This document shows, piece by piece, positions 22,533-34,216 of a stretch of 64,000 nucleotides of DNA. Numbering within the stretch: position 1 is the first letter of the stretch; each line of letters opens with the position of its first letter. Under the pieces are notes generated by a model. It saw only the letters and a program-made list of their open reading frames with translations. It was not told the DNA's origin and did no database searches. Source of the DNA: Campanula takesimana (lineage: Eukaryota; Streptophyta; Magnoliopsida; Asterales; Campanulaceae); NCBI GenBank assembly GCA_026119855.1, contig JAOWBW010000389.1, positions 558,001 to 622,000 of the forward strand, in the 5' to 3' direction. Position numbers and translations under genes: made by a program.

Positions 22533-24968
22533 TTACGCTTTGATTGCCTTCAGATTTGAACTTTTTTGATAACTAAACCACTTGCACTTATCTTTCATGG
22601 CTTCACCCTCACAAACATACTCTTTAAACTTGTACTCTTCCTGCTTCAAGTTAGGAGGCACTTTCCCTTCGCTGTAACACTGACTGCATAGACTGAAGTG
22701 GGATTTCATTTCCTTGAAGCGAGACCCAATTATAGGGTACCGGCAAACAGAACAAGCATGATTTCCATGACGACTTCTGTCCCCACTTTCAAGCTTCAAA
22801 AGAGTAGACATGACACCAAACCCCCAGTCAGGATCATCAAACATAACAAGAAACTCTGTCAAGGAAGCCATTGAATCTTCTGTTTCTCCATGGATTTCAA
22901 GCACTTCACTCATTCCATGGGAAGGAATGTAGATAGTCCTTAACAACTTTATATACGCTAATGCATCGACTTTCTTTATCATCCCACTGCCCTCTTCATT
23001 TACAGGTCGCCACAGAAGGGCATCAAATGCCACTCTCTTTCGTTTGTCTGGTGAACCACCACATAAAGGGGCAAGAACGGCAAAAAACATTCCCAAATCT
23101 ACCCTGCCAGATTCTGAATCATCAAGAACCGGGAGTATTTTTAAATTTATAGCTTTAACAGCTCCTACAAAGGTCTCTGGCTTCAAGAAACTGAGTAACC
23201 TGCGAAGAATTCCCTCCAAAGAAGCCTTACGGATCGACTTCTCGGGATCACCACTACCGGAGTAGGCCATTTGTGTCTCATTTTCATTCATTTCCTTCTT
23301 TATAAGATCAACATCACAACGACCCAACCTCGTGATCCTTTGGAACGTGCGAATATCTAGAGCATTGGCCAATTCTTGCCTCAATGTAGTTTTCTCACCC
23401 ACAGTCTTGAACTTTGAGGGTTCAACTATAATATAGACCTCCTCCCCATTTCCACCCCCATTTCCCTTCAACTTCTTCTTCTGAAGCTGCTTCAAATGAG
23501 AAATGGCATCATGCAATTCAACCCTGTTGGTCATTTTCAAAGCCTCCTTCAAAGCCTTCTTGGCTTCCTCAGTTTCCGCAGCACCCAACAAAGATACAGC
23601 TTTATTAAGCTGTGCCCGCCAATGGTTAGGCCACACTCCTAAAACCCTAGTGTAGACCTCCGAAGCTCTTTGATACCTACCCATATCCATATAAAGACCA
23701 CCCAGGTTATACAAAGCATCAACATGACCAGGCTTCAAATCAATAGCTTTCTGAAATTCTTTAATTGCATTCTCGTCATCACCCATAGCATGTAAAGCAG
23801 AAGCCAAATCACAATGCGCATCCGCATAGTCATTTCTCATATAAATAGCCTCTTCTAAAGCCTTCACAGCCGCCTTATACTCTCCCACCCCAAACAAAGC
23901 ACTACCCAAAAGCTTCAAAGCCCTAAAATGACTTGGACAAAGAATAGCAGCCTCTCTATAATGTTCACAAGCACTAATAACCATACCTTCTCCTTCGAGT
24001 GCAATTCCCAAATTGACATGAATTTGAGGAAGCAAATAAGCCCACTCGTTTCCACCAGCCTCAGCAGCATCTAAAGCCAATACAAACTCCTCTTTCGCCT
24101 TTCCGTGCCTCCCAAGAACATACAAACAGTTCCCTGTCCTGAAATGTGCCCTAACATCAGCAGGTTGAAGCTCACAAGCCCTTTCAAAACTCACCAATGA
24201 CTCTTTAAACAACTGGTTATCATACAATACCCTTCCAATTGCCATCTGCCCATCATATGCTTCATTGCTAGACCTCGACCCATCTGCCCGACTCCTCAAA
24301 ACCCCTAATTCCTTCACAAATGCTGCATAATCACGCCCACTCTCCTCCCAAACAACCAGCTCAGTCGATGGGCCCAGTTCCCTAGACCAACCCGCATCGG
24401 AATAAACATCGAAGTTTTCTCCTTTCACTTTTCCATCTTTGTTTTGCTTTGCCTTCAACCTCTTTATCAGAAGCTCCAAATCGTCAACGAGCTTCCATGT
24501 ATCGTCAAAAACGATCCCGTGGTTTGGCGATGAAGCCCAGGCCGCTGTCCGCTGATTCTTCTGCGGTTCCATCACTCTCTCCTCCACAACCGAAGACGTT
24601 GAAGCTTCCTCAAACGCCGACGTCACTGTTCCGGCACCATCATTATTGCTACTACCAACACCATCTTCATCTGATTTGAGCTCAAGCCCCAATGCATCAA
24701 AATCACGATCAACGTCGCCAGCACCGTCGTCGTAGGTACGCAACAGACCATCATAGGTCAGCCCTCTCTCACCATCAATAAATTCGCTGTACGTACGGAA
24801 GACCTCATCGAGAATAGCGCTGATTTGCTCGTCACTAAATTTAACCCTAGGGTTTACGGCAACAACAAGAGCTGCCATTTCATCTCGATTAAGACCACCA
24901 TCTCGATTCAAATCAAATTGCTGGAAAATTCTCTTCACCTTCTCGGATCTGCTTCCCCTTGTCGCCAT
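22533..24968 (-). CDS. EF-hand and TPR protein (At1g05150/At2g32450 type), 811 aa
   Basis: A single-exon gene, as in Arabidopsis, and of the expected length (about 810 aa). Residues 10-38 form an EF-hand with a canonical loop DLNRDGGLNRDE (19-30). An acidic low-complexity linker follows. Between about 245 and 480 there are successive tetratricopeptide repeats with typical blocks such as ALYNLGGLYMDMGRYQRA. The C-terminus has paired cysteines CSVC (739-742) and CSQC (761-764), resembling a ZZ-type zinc site. Known relatives are called calcium-binding TPR proteins and their cellular role is poorly defined. A calcium-regulated scaffold is an inference from the domains. The ATG is the first in frame and directly precedes the EF-hand. 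Confidence 0.93.
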   Translation of the reverse strand: MATRGSRSEKVKRIFQQFDLNRDGGLNRDEMAALVVAVNPRVKFSDEQISAILDEVFRTYSEFIDGERGLTYDGLLRTYDDGAGDVDRDFDALGLELKSDEDGVGSSNNDGAGTVTSAFEEASTSSVVEERVMEPQKNQRTAAWASSPNHGIVFDDTWKLVDDLELLIKRLKAKQNKDGKVKGENFDVYSDAGWSRELGPSTELVVWEESGRDYAAFVKELGVLRSRADGSRSSNEAYDGQMAIGRVLYDNQLFKESLVSFERACELQPADVRAHFRTGNCLYVLGRHGKAKEEFVLALDAAEAGGNEWAYLLPQIHVNLGIALEGEGMVISACEHYREAAILCPSHFRALKLLGSALFGVGEYKAAVKALEEAIYMRNDYADAHCDLASALHAMGDDENAIKEFQKAIDLKPGHVDALYNLGGLYMDMGRYQRASEVYTRVLGVWPNHWRAQLNKAVSLLGAAETEEAKKALKEALKMTNRVELHDAISHLKQLQKKKLKGNGGGNGEEVYIIVEPSKFKTVGEKTTLRQELANALDIRTFQRITRLGRCDVDLIKKEMNENETQMAYSGSGDPEKSIRKASLEGILRRLLSFLKPETFVGAVKAINLKILPVLDDSESGRVDLGMFFAVLAPLCGGSPDKRKRVAFDALLWRPVNEEGSGMIKKVDALAYIKLLRTIYIPSHGMSEVLEIHGETEDSMASLTEFLVMFDDPDWGFGVMSTLLKLESGDRSRHGNHACSVCRYPIIGSRFKEMKSHFSLCSQCYSEGKVPPNLKQEEYKFKEYVCEGEAMKDKCKWFSYQKSSNLKAIKA

Positions 24969-26948
24969 ATTTTCTCCCTCGAATTCAGAAATTCGAAAAC
25001 ATCACCCTCCCTATGGTTTCACAAAAAAAGACAAGGAAAAATCAAACATGAAAATGCAAGATAAAATTGAAATGGGTTTGAGTAATTATGAGGAAATTGT
25101 TCAAATGCCAGAAGATAGTATTGATTAAACTTGAGGGGAAAGAGGTTGTTATTTTATCCAGAAAATTGCATTGGATGAGGAAAATAAAATGAGAAGAGGA
25201 TATGAGAACTGGAGGGAAAGGACTCTTTCTTTCTCTCTCTCCTCTTCTTTTAACATTTTTACTGCATTTATTTTTATTTTTATTTTCCTTTTTTTTTCTT
25301 CATTTTTCTTCGTTATCTAAGCCGGTAAATAAAGATTGTGCGAGTTTGTCTTATGAAAAACGTGTTTTACATTAAGCAAAGGAAAAACGTGTTTTTCAAA
25401 AGCAGCTTGCGCTTTTTAAAAAAAAATATGCGGTGGCATTTTTGTAAATAACTAAGAGTATCATAAATGGCGAGTGTTAATATTACAAAATGCCAGTAAT
25501 TCAAACTAACGTTTATAAACATTAGAATTGACACTTTTCATAAGTGCCAGCGTTAATTTTTAGAAGTGTCAGCATTACACTGACACTTTTTTACATTGAT
25601 ACTGACACTTATTAAAAGTGTTAGTGCTAGTGTCAATAAGTACCAGTGTACATGTGCTCACACTTTTTTACACTACCGCTGACACTTACGATCAGCGCTA
25701 AACAACTTCCCGTTAATTAAAAAAATGTCACCGCACCACCAACTTAAAAACATGTTTTACGCGAATCTTGTGGAAATTTCAGCAGTACAGCACGATCAAT
25801 GTGCAAGAGAAATTGTTTCCTTATCCCGAAAGTAATTTTCTTCAAATAATAATAATAATCCAAATAAGTAACTACTCCTTTATTTTTCAAAATTTGATCT
25901 TTTGAAAAAAAAAAAAAAAAACGTAGGACGGACTGACGGAGTGAGTAAGTGAGTAAATAAAGTTATCGCATTAAATTATACATAGGTCGAGACAAGTTCA
26001 GTTACTTTGTGTGTTTTTTATTCGTTTTATTTTTTTTACCGTTGGTTGCACACCTTTTGAAAATTGATTCGGGCGGATCAATTTACATATCGAATTCAAA
26101 TAATTATAAATAGGGAGGTTTTACAAATTGATCTGAGCATAACAACTTACAAATCCAAAACAAAAGGTAAAAAATATGTATTTAATTAAGCCATGCTAAT
26201 TTGTTTGAAAAGTATGGATAATAGCTGTTTTTTTTTTTTTTTTTTGAAGGAAAGTATGGATAGTAGCTGTTAGACAGCGAAGGGTTGATATATTTAATGT
26301 GATGAATCTTTCTAAAGTTAAGCTGGGGTTGTACTTGTACTTGCCCAAAAAAACATTAACCACAAAAACATTAGCAAATGTAAATTAATAAATTGTTTTT
26401 TTAATGTGTACCTTAAATTATTTACAACAGTCAACTTCATATTACGATTTTTTTTTTTCCATAATTATAACATAAATGTGGATGTGCATGGATACAAAAG
26501 ATTTTTTGATGAAAAAAAATAATAATAATAAATGAACTATACTCTAACTAAAGGCACGTGTGCCTTTAGAGCACATGTTAAAAATAACAACCAGAATGCT
26601 ATCATATTTTTATGTTTTGAAATCCTATGGCTATTAATATTATGGAGAGTTCACGTGAATTGCCTTGACAAAATTCCGAAAGAATAATCCAAACCCGCCG
26701 GTTTTAATAACTTGGGGCGGATTGTCTACGAAATGGGCTAGGAGGTTCGGACAAATTGTCATCCCTAATCACCATCTCCTTATCCCCGAACAAGGAAGAT
26801 GGGAATGTGACAGATGTTTGTGCAGATAGAGTTATAAGCAAAAGATGCAGACAACTATTGATTCCATGTCGCAGCCCCTTATCCGATTGAACCATCTCCT
26901 TGCTCCTCTGATACTGACATATCTGATTCTAGGAGCATTAATTTACTA
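24969..26948. other. TPR gene 5' flank and AT-rich intergenic DNA
   Basis: The first 300 bp include a CT-rich tract (about 25225-25255) typical of a plant leader or promoter. A dispersed repeat occupies about 25350-25770. The remainder is AT-rich with homopolymer runs and no supported gene. Confidence 0.5.
25350..25770. repeat. dispersed repeat, shorter copy
   Basis: Contains AAACGTGTTTTACATTAAG, a GCGGTGGCATTTTTGTAAATAA block and many GTGTCAGC/GACACTT units, ending in AAAACATGTTTTACGCG. The same edge blocks occur in the larger copy at about 58880-59610. The inverted edge motifs suggest a non-autonomous DNA transposon. The superfamily is not resolved. Confidence 0.5.
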
Positions 26949-27201
26949 CTTCCTCTGTCCCGGAATAAATGTGTTACTTTCTATTTTGTTTGTCCCAAAA
27001 CAAATACAGTGTTACTAAAAATAGGGTATAAAGTTTGGTGATCTTCCTACACTACCCATTTTAGTAGACACAACAAACATTGCAATGTCATAAGAAGTGT
27101 CACTCAACCATACGAATAGATCGGCGCAATCAATGAAACATAATTAAAAGCTTAAAAACATTGACCTGTCAACTACGACATTTATTCCGAGACAGAGGGA
27201 G
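26949..27201. mobile_element. Stowaway MITE, 253 bp
   Basis: Termini CTTCCTCTGTCCCGGAATAA and TTATTCCGAGACAGAGGGAG within TA. Close relative of 5296-5547. Confidence 0.8.
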
Positions 27202-27529
27202 TATGCAAGAGCAGAAGTTGTAGAGCAATTATCACGTGTAATACAACAATGTCATCGTCTTCATCTGAAGACAAAGGCGGTCTATATTTTAGAACACCGC
27301 CAAATGGGTTTGAGAGAGACTTTCCAGGAAGTCCAGAAGTCTTTTACACTAAGGCTTATAAGCCTGAGCCTGAACCTAAACCGGAATCTGAACCTAAAGC
27401 TGCTTTTACCAGCAATTTTAGTAGAAAAAATCAGAGACTTCTTACATAAGGAGCAAATCGAGAAGTGTCAAAGTGAAGCTGAAATATAACACTGACGTGA
27501 GCAAATCATGAAGAGGCGATCCATCAGAC

Positions 27530-28009
27530 TGTGTCTGCATGGAGGGGAACTTAGACGAATCTCCTTTGTCCTTCCTCAGGAACACACTATCTTCTGCCTC
27601 AAGGTACTTCCATAATTCATAATTACCCTTTTCCAGTTTCATGTGTGAGTTCCTAAGCCTCAAATATAACACTGACAGTGATTTTTTAATGCAGATAACA
27701 GCCTGAGCGATCTCAGTCGCGAGAGGCAGATGCTGGCCAAACAAATATCAAAGAAGTTTTCATCAAAGGAGAGAGAAGGCCTATACCAGAAATGGGGGCA
27801 TCAACTTGAACTCTAAACAGAGGAGAGTGAAACCGTCCCGTAAGATACGGACAGATATAGAAGACATTAACCATGACAAGGAAAGCGCAGCGCTTGTTTC
27901 CAGGTTGGTAAGGTTAGTAGAGAAAGGAGAGACCCCACAGGAATTGTTTGGACTGACCACCTCTCCCCAACACCTTTGCCATCTAATTTCACATGAAGCT
28001 GTAACATGA
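27530..28009 (+). pseudogene. kinesin-7 (NACK/HINKEL type) C-terminal fragment
   Basis: From 27695, just after a splice-like TAATGCAG, the plus strand encodes RERQMLAKQISKKFSSKERE and GLYQKWG. A one-base insertion then shifts the frame, and NLNSKQRRV, DIEDINHDKESAALVSRLV and TPQELFGL follow. This order matches the DUF3490 tail of plant NACK1/HINKEL kinesins (KQRR, the ESA block, EMFGL). Upstream, near 27530-27600, pieces such as ELRR and FLRNTLS in different frames look like the preceding part of that domain with more frameshifts. The motor domain is absent. An intronic AG remains, so it is a degraded genomic duplicate rather than a retrocopy. The 66-codon frame starting at 27249 has no recognisable domain. 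Confidence 0.6.
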
Positions 28010-28131
28010 TATAAAAAAACTGTTTGCCAGCCAAACAACGTAAGGACAAATTATTAAACACCAAAAATGATTCTCACACATGAAGACAGACCATATGTAC
28101 ATAAATATCTCACAGAACCTTGAATTTCAAT

Positions 28132-31100
28132 CTAAGATTTCAGGACAGCTCCTTCAGTAATTTTCCATCCAGAATTCATAAATGACATCTCATACCTCGT
28201 TGTGTAAGTGGAATTGTAGGAGTCATTACGCTCTGGATGAGCCATGTCAGTTAGGTGTGCTGCCTCTTCAAGAGTTGCTTCCACAAGAGCACGCCGTCCA
28301 TCCATCGATACAGTTACACTATCAATGGTGAGGTTTACAAGATCGTAGTCCCAAAACCAACCATGTTGAGCAATTTCCGCTGCACGTTCTGTCCAAATCT
28401 TTAGCATGTTCCCATCCAATACCTAGAATTCAATTATTTTATTTCTCGCGTTAACAACTTTGAAGACAAACCAAGTTGGTTAACTGTTGATTCAACCCTG
28501 GTTAAAGAACTCCGAGAAATAGTTATATACAAGTCCGTACCACTTCTATTTTAAAAAAAAATGTACGACTTAAGCTGTTGTCAAAAATGGTCAAGTTGGC
28601 TTGGAGAGGTAAAAATAGGATTAATTGTCAAAGGATGTAAATTTTTTCACCTCTGCCAACTTTGCGCTGCAATGATCAGGTCCAAGAGCCTGAGATTTGA
28701 TATTCTGCCACTTACGAACTATACCTTCGGCAAACCTTGCATCCATTTTAGGTATATCCTCAACATTTTCAACTATGGAGGTCCCTGCAAGGACATTGAC
28801 TTTCAGATTAATGGAAAAACGATGGTTAGGGGAAGGGGTATTTTTCTTGCCCACTTCTACTGCTTCCTAAGAACCATAATGAGTTCAATGACCAACTTTC
28901 ACTGGCAAGGAACAAGTTAGAGGAACACTGTTGATGGAAATATAGGCTTCACAATTGAGGATAACTTAAAGGGCAAGCGTCTCATTACTTTTTTCTGTTA
29001 AAAAACGACACCACTTAATAAAACGATAGACATAGTAGTAGTATTAGGTTAATGCCATTTAAACTTTAAAGAATTATATCCAAGGACCTCAAATGCAAAC
29101 AACTCTCCTCGTGTCAAAAACAAAGGAACCAAGTTGGTTGGAAGTGAATTGGGTACATTTGTTAACTGCTTGTAATTGGGGTCTTATTAAGTTTTAAAAC
29201 AAAGTGCAGAATTATGATTTGAAGGATTCGAGGATGTGTATGTCTCATTCACTAGTTACTACTCCCTCTGTCCCTAAATAAATGTCCATTTTCAAGAAAT
29301 CTTTGTTAAAAAATGAATGTCTTTTTTGAACATCACTTTGTCCCTAAATATATATTTTTTCCAAAAAAAAAATTCACCAATCTCTTTATACATGCAAATT
29401 GCAAAACTAAATGTTTGGAAAGAGGATTACAAGATTATATATGAATCTTGCCACCAAATTGTACAAAAAGTTGAGATTTTCAGATGTCCCTTAAAATGAA
29501 ATTTGGACATTCATTTAGGGACAGGGGGAGTAGCATATATTTTTATATGCAAATGTAGTGGATAGAAAAAAAATCAATTTTAAAACGACTGAATGCCCAG
29601 TTAATTAAGCAATCTAAAACAAAGGTTTTAGGTTCAAGGCTTCAATTCAAAAGCCACTCGTTCAACCTTAATGGACCGGACCCAATTTACTCTTGGTCTC
29701 TGCATCTAAATAACCCCTCTTCCCTCCTACATTTTCTCATTACAAACCACCCCCTTTAAAACTAAGTAACCATCTATTTATCTTCATATTTCTAAATTAT
29801 ATTTATAAAATAATTATATATATACTCCCTCCGTCTCAGCACAAGTGACACTTATTTCCTTTCGGTTCATCCCAGCACAAGTGACACTGCCCAAAATGGA
29901 AATGTTTTAATATATTTATATTCAACCAACCCCACCATTTAACCCCACTCATTCTCTCTCTTCATTTTCCACCACTCATTTTATTCAACCAACATCACTA
30001 TTTACCCCACTCATTATCTCTCTTCATTTTCTACCACACATATACTACATTTTCTTAATCTCCGTGTCCCAAAAGCTGGTGACACTTGTGCCTGGACGGA
30101 GGGAGTATATACTAATCCCTCCTTCCCAAAGTAAACATCCTTGTTTCCTTTTTGGGTTGTCCCAAAATAAATATTCTTTAGGGATGTCTGGTAAATGAGC
30201 AATAATTACCAGGTTGACTACTAAAAAGTGAAAGTAATTACTCCTTTTTTTAATGCAAAGGGCAAATTTGGAAGCAAAAATGTTTCTTAATCAGCATGTC
30301 CAAACAAAAGAGGACTTTTATTTTGGGATGGAATAATAACTTCATATAACAATATTTAAAAAATGAAATCAAATCTAAATGCAGACACACGGTGTGTGCT
30401 ATTGCGCCTAGTACACTAATATAACCAAGGAAATAACTGTTCCAGAAAAAAAGAAAAAGAACAAAGATAAACCAGACAAGTAAAAAAAAAAGTAGAGGGA
30501 GTACTGCATACTGCAGGCAATAGATTTGTGGAGCTATTGAGACCAGTTAAACCTTGAAAACACAACATCTTCAATAAAAGAGAAGAACACAGATATTTAT
30601 CATTCATAAAAAAAATGACATATACCATTAGATCATACCCACATTCACGACGTCGGAGGCCATTGCTGAATCGACTTGTTTAGGAGGAATAGAAGAACCT
30701 TTCCTGAATGGAAAATATTTCAAGCCAGCCACGGTTATTAATCCAATCACCACGCCAGCACACATGATCTTGACCGTTGAATCTTTTATCTGGTTAGTAA
30801 TTGTTTCTTGCTCAAGTACCTCACTGGAATTATCCGTCTCAGGATCAGTGAGTACGGTGGCAGAAGCATAATGATTGGGCTGTTCTTCACGCTCCTCCAT
30901 CTCAACAGTCGAAAAATTGGTCTTGTCACCATTATTTTGGCGTCTTACATTCTCTTCTCCTTGACCGAGAGGAAAAACCTTGCGCAAAGCCTGAAGTGCA
31001 CTAACTTTAACAATATCAAGAACTGCAGTAGCTTCAGCCCCAATCCTCGCTATGGCTGCAGCTGCAGCCAATGGGGAACCACCAACCCCCTCCAGCCTTT

Positions 31101-34066
31101 CTAGATATCTCAGAACAGTAGGATCATCATAATAGTCTCCAAGCTTGAACTTAACATCCATTGTTTCTCGAAATCTAGGAAACACAACCTCCATCAACCA
31201 GGTTTCCAACAGCTTGCAAAGGCCAGGAAGGAGATCTATATCATCCTTGGAAGCTTCAGTGACAAAGGTAACAATAGATGGATCTCTGTAAAATGAGTTT
31301 TCATTATCTAAGCCCAACCATGAACGGCATTCGTCAACCTCTCCAAGAAGGAGAGAGCAGAGACCCCGTTCCAATGCAAAGTCCATCTCACGGTTTTCAC
31401 TGACACTATAAGCAGAGGCTGAATTCCCTAGAGCTGTTACCTTGGTCTGCTGAAGTTGTTGAAACAAGTTGTCAGCTTCTTTGATTAGATGAGGCTTTTT
31501 ACCCATAATTGCTTGTGCCACAAGAGCTAGAGCAACCCCATAAACTTCAAAACTTTCAGCTGGTATATTACTTGGTGTGGCAGCAAAGAGGTCAACCTTT
31601 TATAAAAGGATAGAAACAGCACAAAGGTGGGATCAGAAAAATAAAAAAGTAAGCTGAAGCGAAAAGTCAATCCACTTGAGCCAACAAAACTAGAGAGATA
31701 AAGTTGGTTAAAAAACAGAGAACTCAATGGTTGACCTGTTCGACTGCTGTCATACGCAGGAATGCCTCATTCATGAAATCTTCCCGGGTAAAACCACCAG
31801 CAATGGCAGCTGCACCCCCTCCTCCAACAGCCCACAAAATGTTGCGCATCCCTTGTAGCCCCTCTCCCCTTCTTGTACGGTACTCCTCATTGAGGGGTAA
31901 AGCAAGAAGCTCCAGCACATAACATGGATTGATCTCTTCTAGTGTTTCATCAATCTGAGCTTGTAAATCCGGTGCAAGGCTGCTAGCACCTTCTTCCTAC
32001 AACAACAACAAAACCTTAGTCCCAAAATGATTTGGGGTTGGCTAACATGAATCCTCAATAAATTATAAAGAGAGATAAATTACAAGACAATCTCTCGACA
32101 TATAACATTATGTGCAAAAGCTTATACTAGTTTAAATCATGCATACGTCTAAACAATAATAGTGACAAAAAGAATATAACCCATCTAAACAGTAAGGCTG
32201 ACATTCGGCAAAACATATTGAGTCATTACAAAATAAAGGACCCCAAAATGTAGTGCTTAAGCACAACTGATGCACATAAGTTCAAACAAACCTCAGAAGA
32301 ATAGTGTTGATATATAGAATAATGTAATACTCCCTCAGTCCCAAAATGAATGTCCAAAAAAAATTCAGATTTGCTCTTGATCATTTTGGGACGGAGGTAG
32401 TAGCAAATAAGCAGGAAACTGAGGAAACTGATAGATTAACCGTATAAAATGGATTTTATGATGCTCTGAACCTATTCTTCATAAGTTTCTTCCCCAATAA
32501 ACCCCAGAAAAAGAAAAGCGAAAAAGGGAAGAAGAAACAAAGGAAGAACCAGCAGCTAAGTTTGAAACCAAGTCAACCTCTGTGCCAATTACTTTGTGTC
32601 ACCTGCACCTTTCGCCATAACGTTCAATTTCACAAAGGGAAAACTTCTTAAAACAGACTAACTAAGTTTCCACTAAACTTTCCATCCATTTTCAGTTTTG
32701 GTTTTACTTTACCCATAGCAATTTAGTTGATTAAAATTTCTACATTTCATAAAACTCAAGTCGACCATCCGCCCAAAAAGAAGAAACAGCGACGAGACCA
32801 AACTGCCAACGATATTTGCTATATTGCCATGATCAGTTTGGCTTACACTTTCTCCTTCCATGCCAACATCATCGTATTGATGGAAATCATAGCAGAAGTC
32901 CTAATGCATCACAGCTAAAAATAACAAGTCGGTTATGATGCTCAAGAAAAGCCGAGAGCTTCTAGTTGTAGCAAAGCCTCAACAACACATAAATCATACT
33001 ATGAAATTTTGAATCACTTACGCCAAAAAAAAAAAAAAAAAGTATTAAGCGAAGCTGAGATACTCCATTATGTGAAAATCTCGAGAAAAAAATTGTTTTA
33101 CACTCGCTTTATCATCCCTTAATGTAATACATGTAATCTCTTAATGTAAAACAGGTTTTACACGTCTGTGAAACAAGTTTTTCATAAGACTTGCTCCTTC
33201 ATTATTTAAGAGGCTTACCTGCAGCAACTTTAATGCCCTTTCAAGCACTTCGCAACCTTTAATATAATCTGGGGGAGACAAAGCCATATAATCCCTAGAA
33301 AGATCAACATACGCTAGCGCCATTGCCAAGACAACATCTTGCTTGAACAATTTCGGCAGCCTCTCTTTCAACAAATTCTCACCAATTTGTAGAACAACCT
33401 CAGTCTCCCCAGCTTCTTGCAACAGACACAATGCTCCAGGAACCTACAAAACCCCATCAAGTTTCCTCAAATAAGTTTCAAATTAACAGCTAGATCTGCA
33501 AGAAAACAAACGCAAGTACAAAGAATTACATTGTCCCAAGGAACGTCAGCAACAATGGTGTCGAATTCGTCTTCAGCTAGTCCTTGAATGTACTCTCTCC
33601 TTAAGCTAGGTTGAGTAAGGGTTTCACAAGCGGCTTGTAGAATCTTTCTTCGGCTAACTAAAGCTTCTTCACTGTAGCCATATTGAGGTGTTTTTGAAAC
33701 CCTAGCTTCATAGCATCTCCTGATACCTTCGCCGAGGAAATGGGGTTCGGCGCCGAGCACTTTGAAGAAATCGATTGGTATAGACACATTGCGGTCGGGA
33801 GCGGCAGTAGTGGGAGGGTAGGGAGGATTACGAGTGGTGGAGTGGTGGTCAGTAGTGGTGGAGCTCGTACTGGTTGGGAGGAATTGGAAGTCGGCAATGA
33901 GGCGTTCGGCCCATTTGCTGGCGGAGAAGGTACTGGGAGTACTCGTATTAGAACCGCCGGTGACGGCGTTGAGTCTTGGTGGCTTCTTTACGGTGTTGGG
34001 TGGCGGCGCCGGTAGAAGATATTTTGGAGTGCAGATGCCAAAACCCAGGTGGCCCAACGCTTCCAT
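28132..34066 (-). CDS. ARC6: ARC6, chloroplast division protein, 6 exons, 801 aa
   Basis: Exons in coding order are 33530-34066, 33219-33443, 31736-31996, 30639-31596, 28651-28784 and 28132-28422. Phases are consistent and the 801 residues equal the Arabidopsis length. The N-terminus MEALGHLGFGI begins a chloroplast transit region. IPIDFFKVLGAEPHFLGEGI starts the J-like domain (about 90-155). Conserved stromal blocks include KQDVVLAMALAYVDLSRD and RNILWAVGGGG. A transmembrane helix lies at about 616-636, and the C-terminal domain faces the intermembrane space (KWQNIKSQALGPDH to ITEGAVLKS). In the known system ARC6 sits in the inner envelope, tethers FtsZ2 filaments in the stroma and binds PDV2 in the intermembrane space. 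The upstream in-frame extension to 34216 lacks transit features, so I chose the ATG at 34066. Introns 2 and 4 carry Stowaway MITEs. Confidence 0.97.
29262..29530. mobile_element. Stowaway MITE, 269 bp, in ARC6 intron 4
   Basis: Termini CTCCCTCTGTCCCTAAATAA and TTTAGGGACAGGGGGAG within TA. Same subfamily as 57603-57850 and the split copy at 54284-55509. Confidence 0.85.
29825..30105. mobile_element. Stowaway MITE, 281 bp, in ARC6 intron 4
   Basis: Termini CTCCCTCCGTCTCAGCACAA and TTGTGCCTGGACGGAGGGAG within TA. Near-copy of 46708-46989. Confidence 0.85.
30115..30332. mobile_element. degenerate Stowaway-like MITE in ARC6 intron 4
   Basis: Left end AATCCCTCCTTCCCAAAGTA and right end TTTATTTTGGGATGG pair imperfectly. 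The exact right edge is unclear. It begins about 10 bp after the previous Stowaway. Confidence 0.45.
32330..32400. mobile_element. short Stowaway MITE, 71 bp, in ARC6 intron 2
   Basis: Termini CTCCCTCAGTCCCAAAATGA and ATTTTGGGACGGAGGTAG within TA. Little sequence remains between the inverted repeats. Confidence 0.75.
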
Positions 34067-34216
34067 TTGAGGCTCTCTTGCTGTTGTGAAATCAACAGCC
34101 GGATGTGATTCCGCGCTTTGAATATTACTACTACTAGTGTCATACCCGTCAAATGCTAAATTTAAAAGATTGAAATTAAAATTAATTTTTCGGGAAAACG
34201 AAAATCTTTTATACAT

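Noticed and set aside
27249..27449. 66-codon open frame starting MSSSSSEDKGG
   Set aside because: No domain is recognised. It sits just after a Stowaway and before kinesin-tail debris. It may be part of the same relic but cannot be supported as a gene.
34067..34216. N-terminal extension of ARC6 to 34216
   Set aside because: The extra 50 residues do not resemble a transit peptide and would replace the conserved MEALGHLG start, so the ATG at 34066 was preferred.
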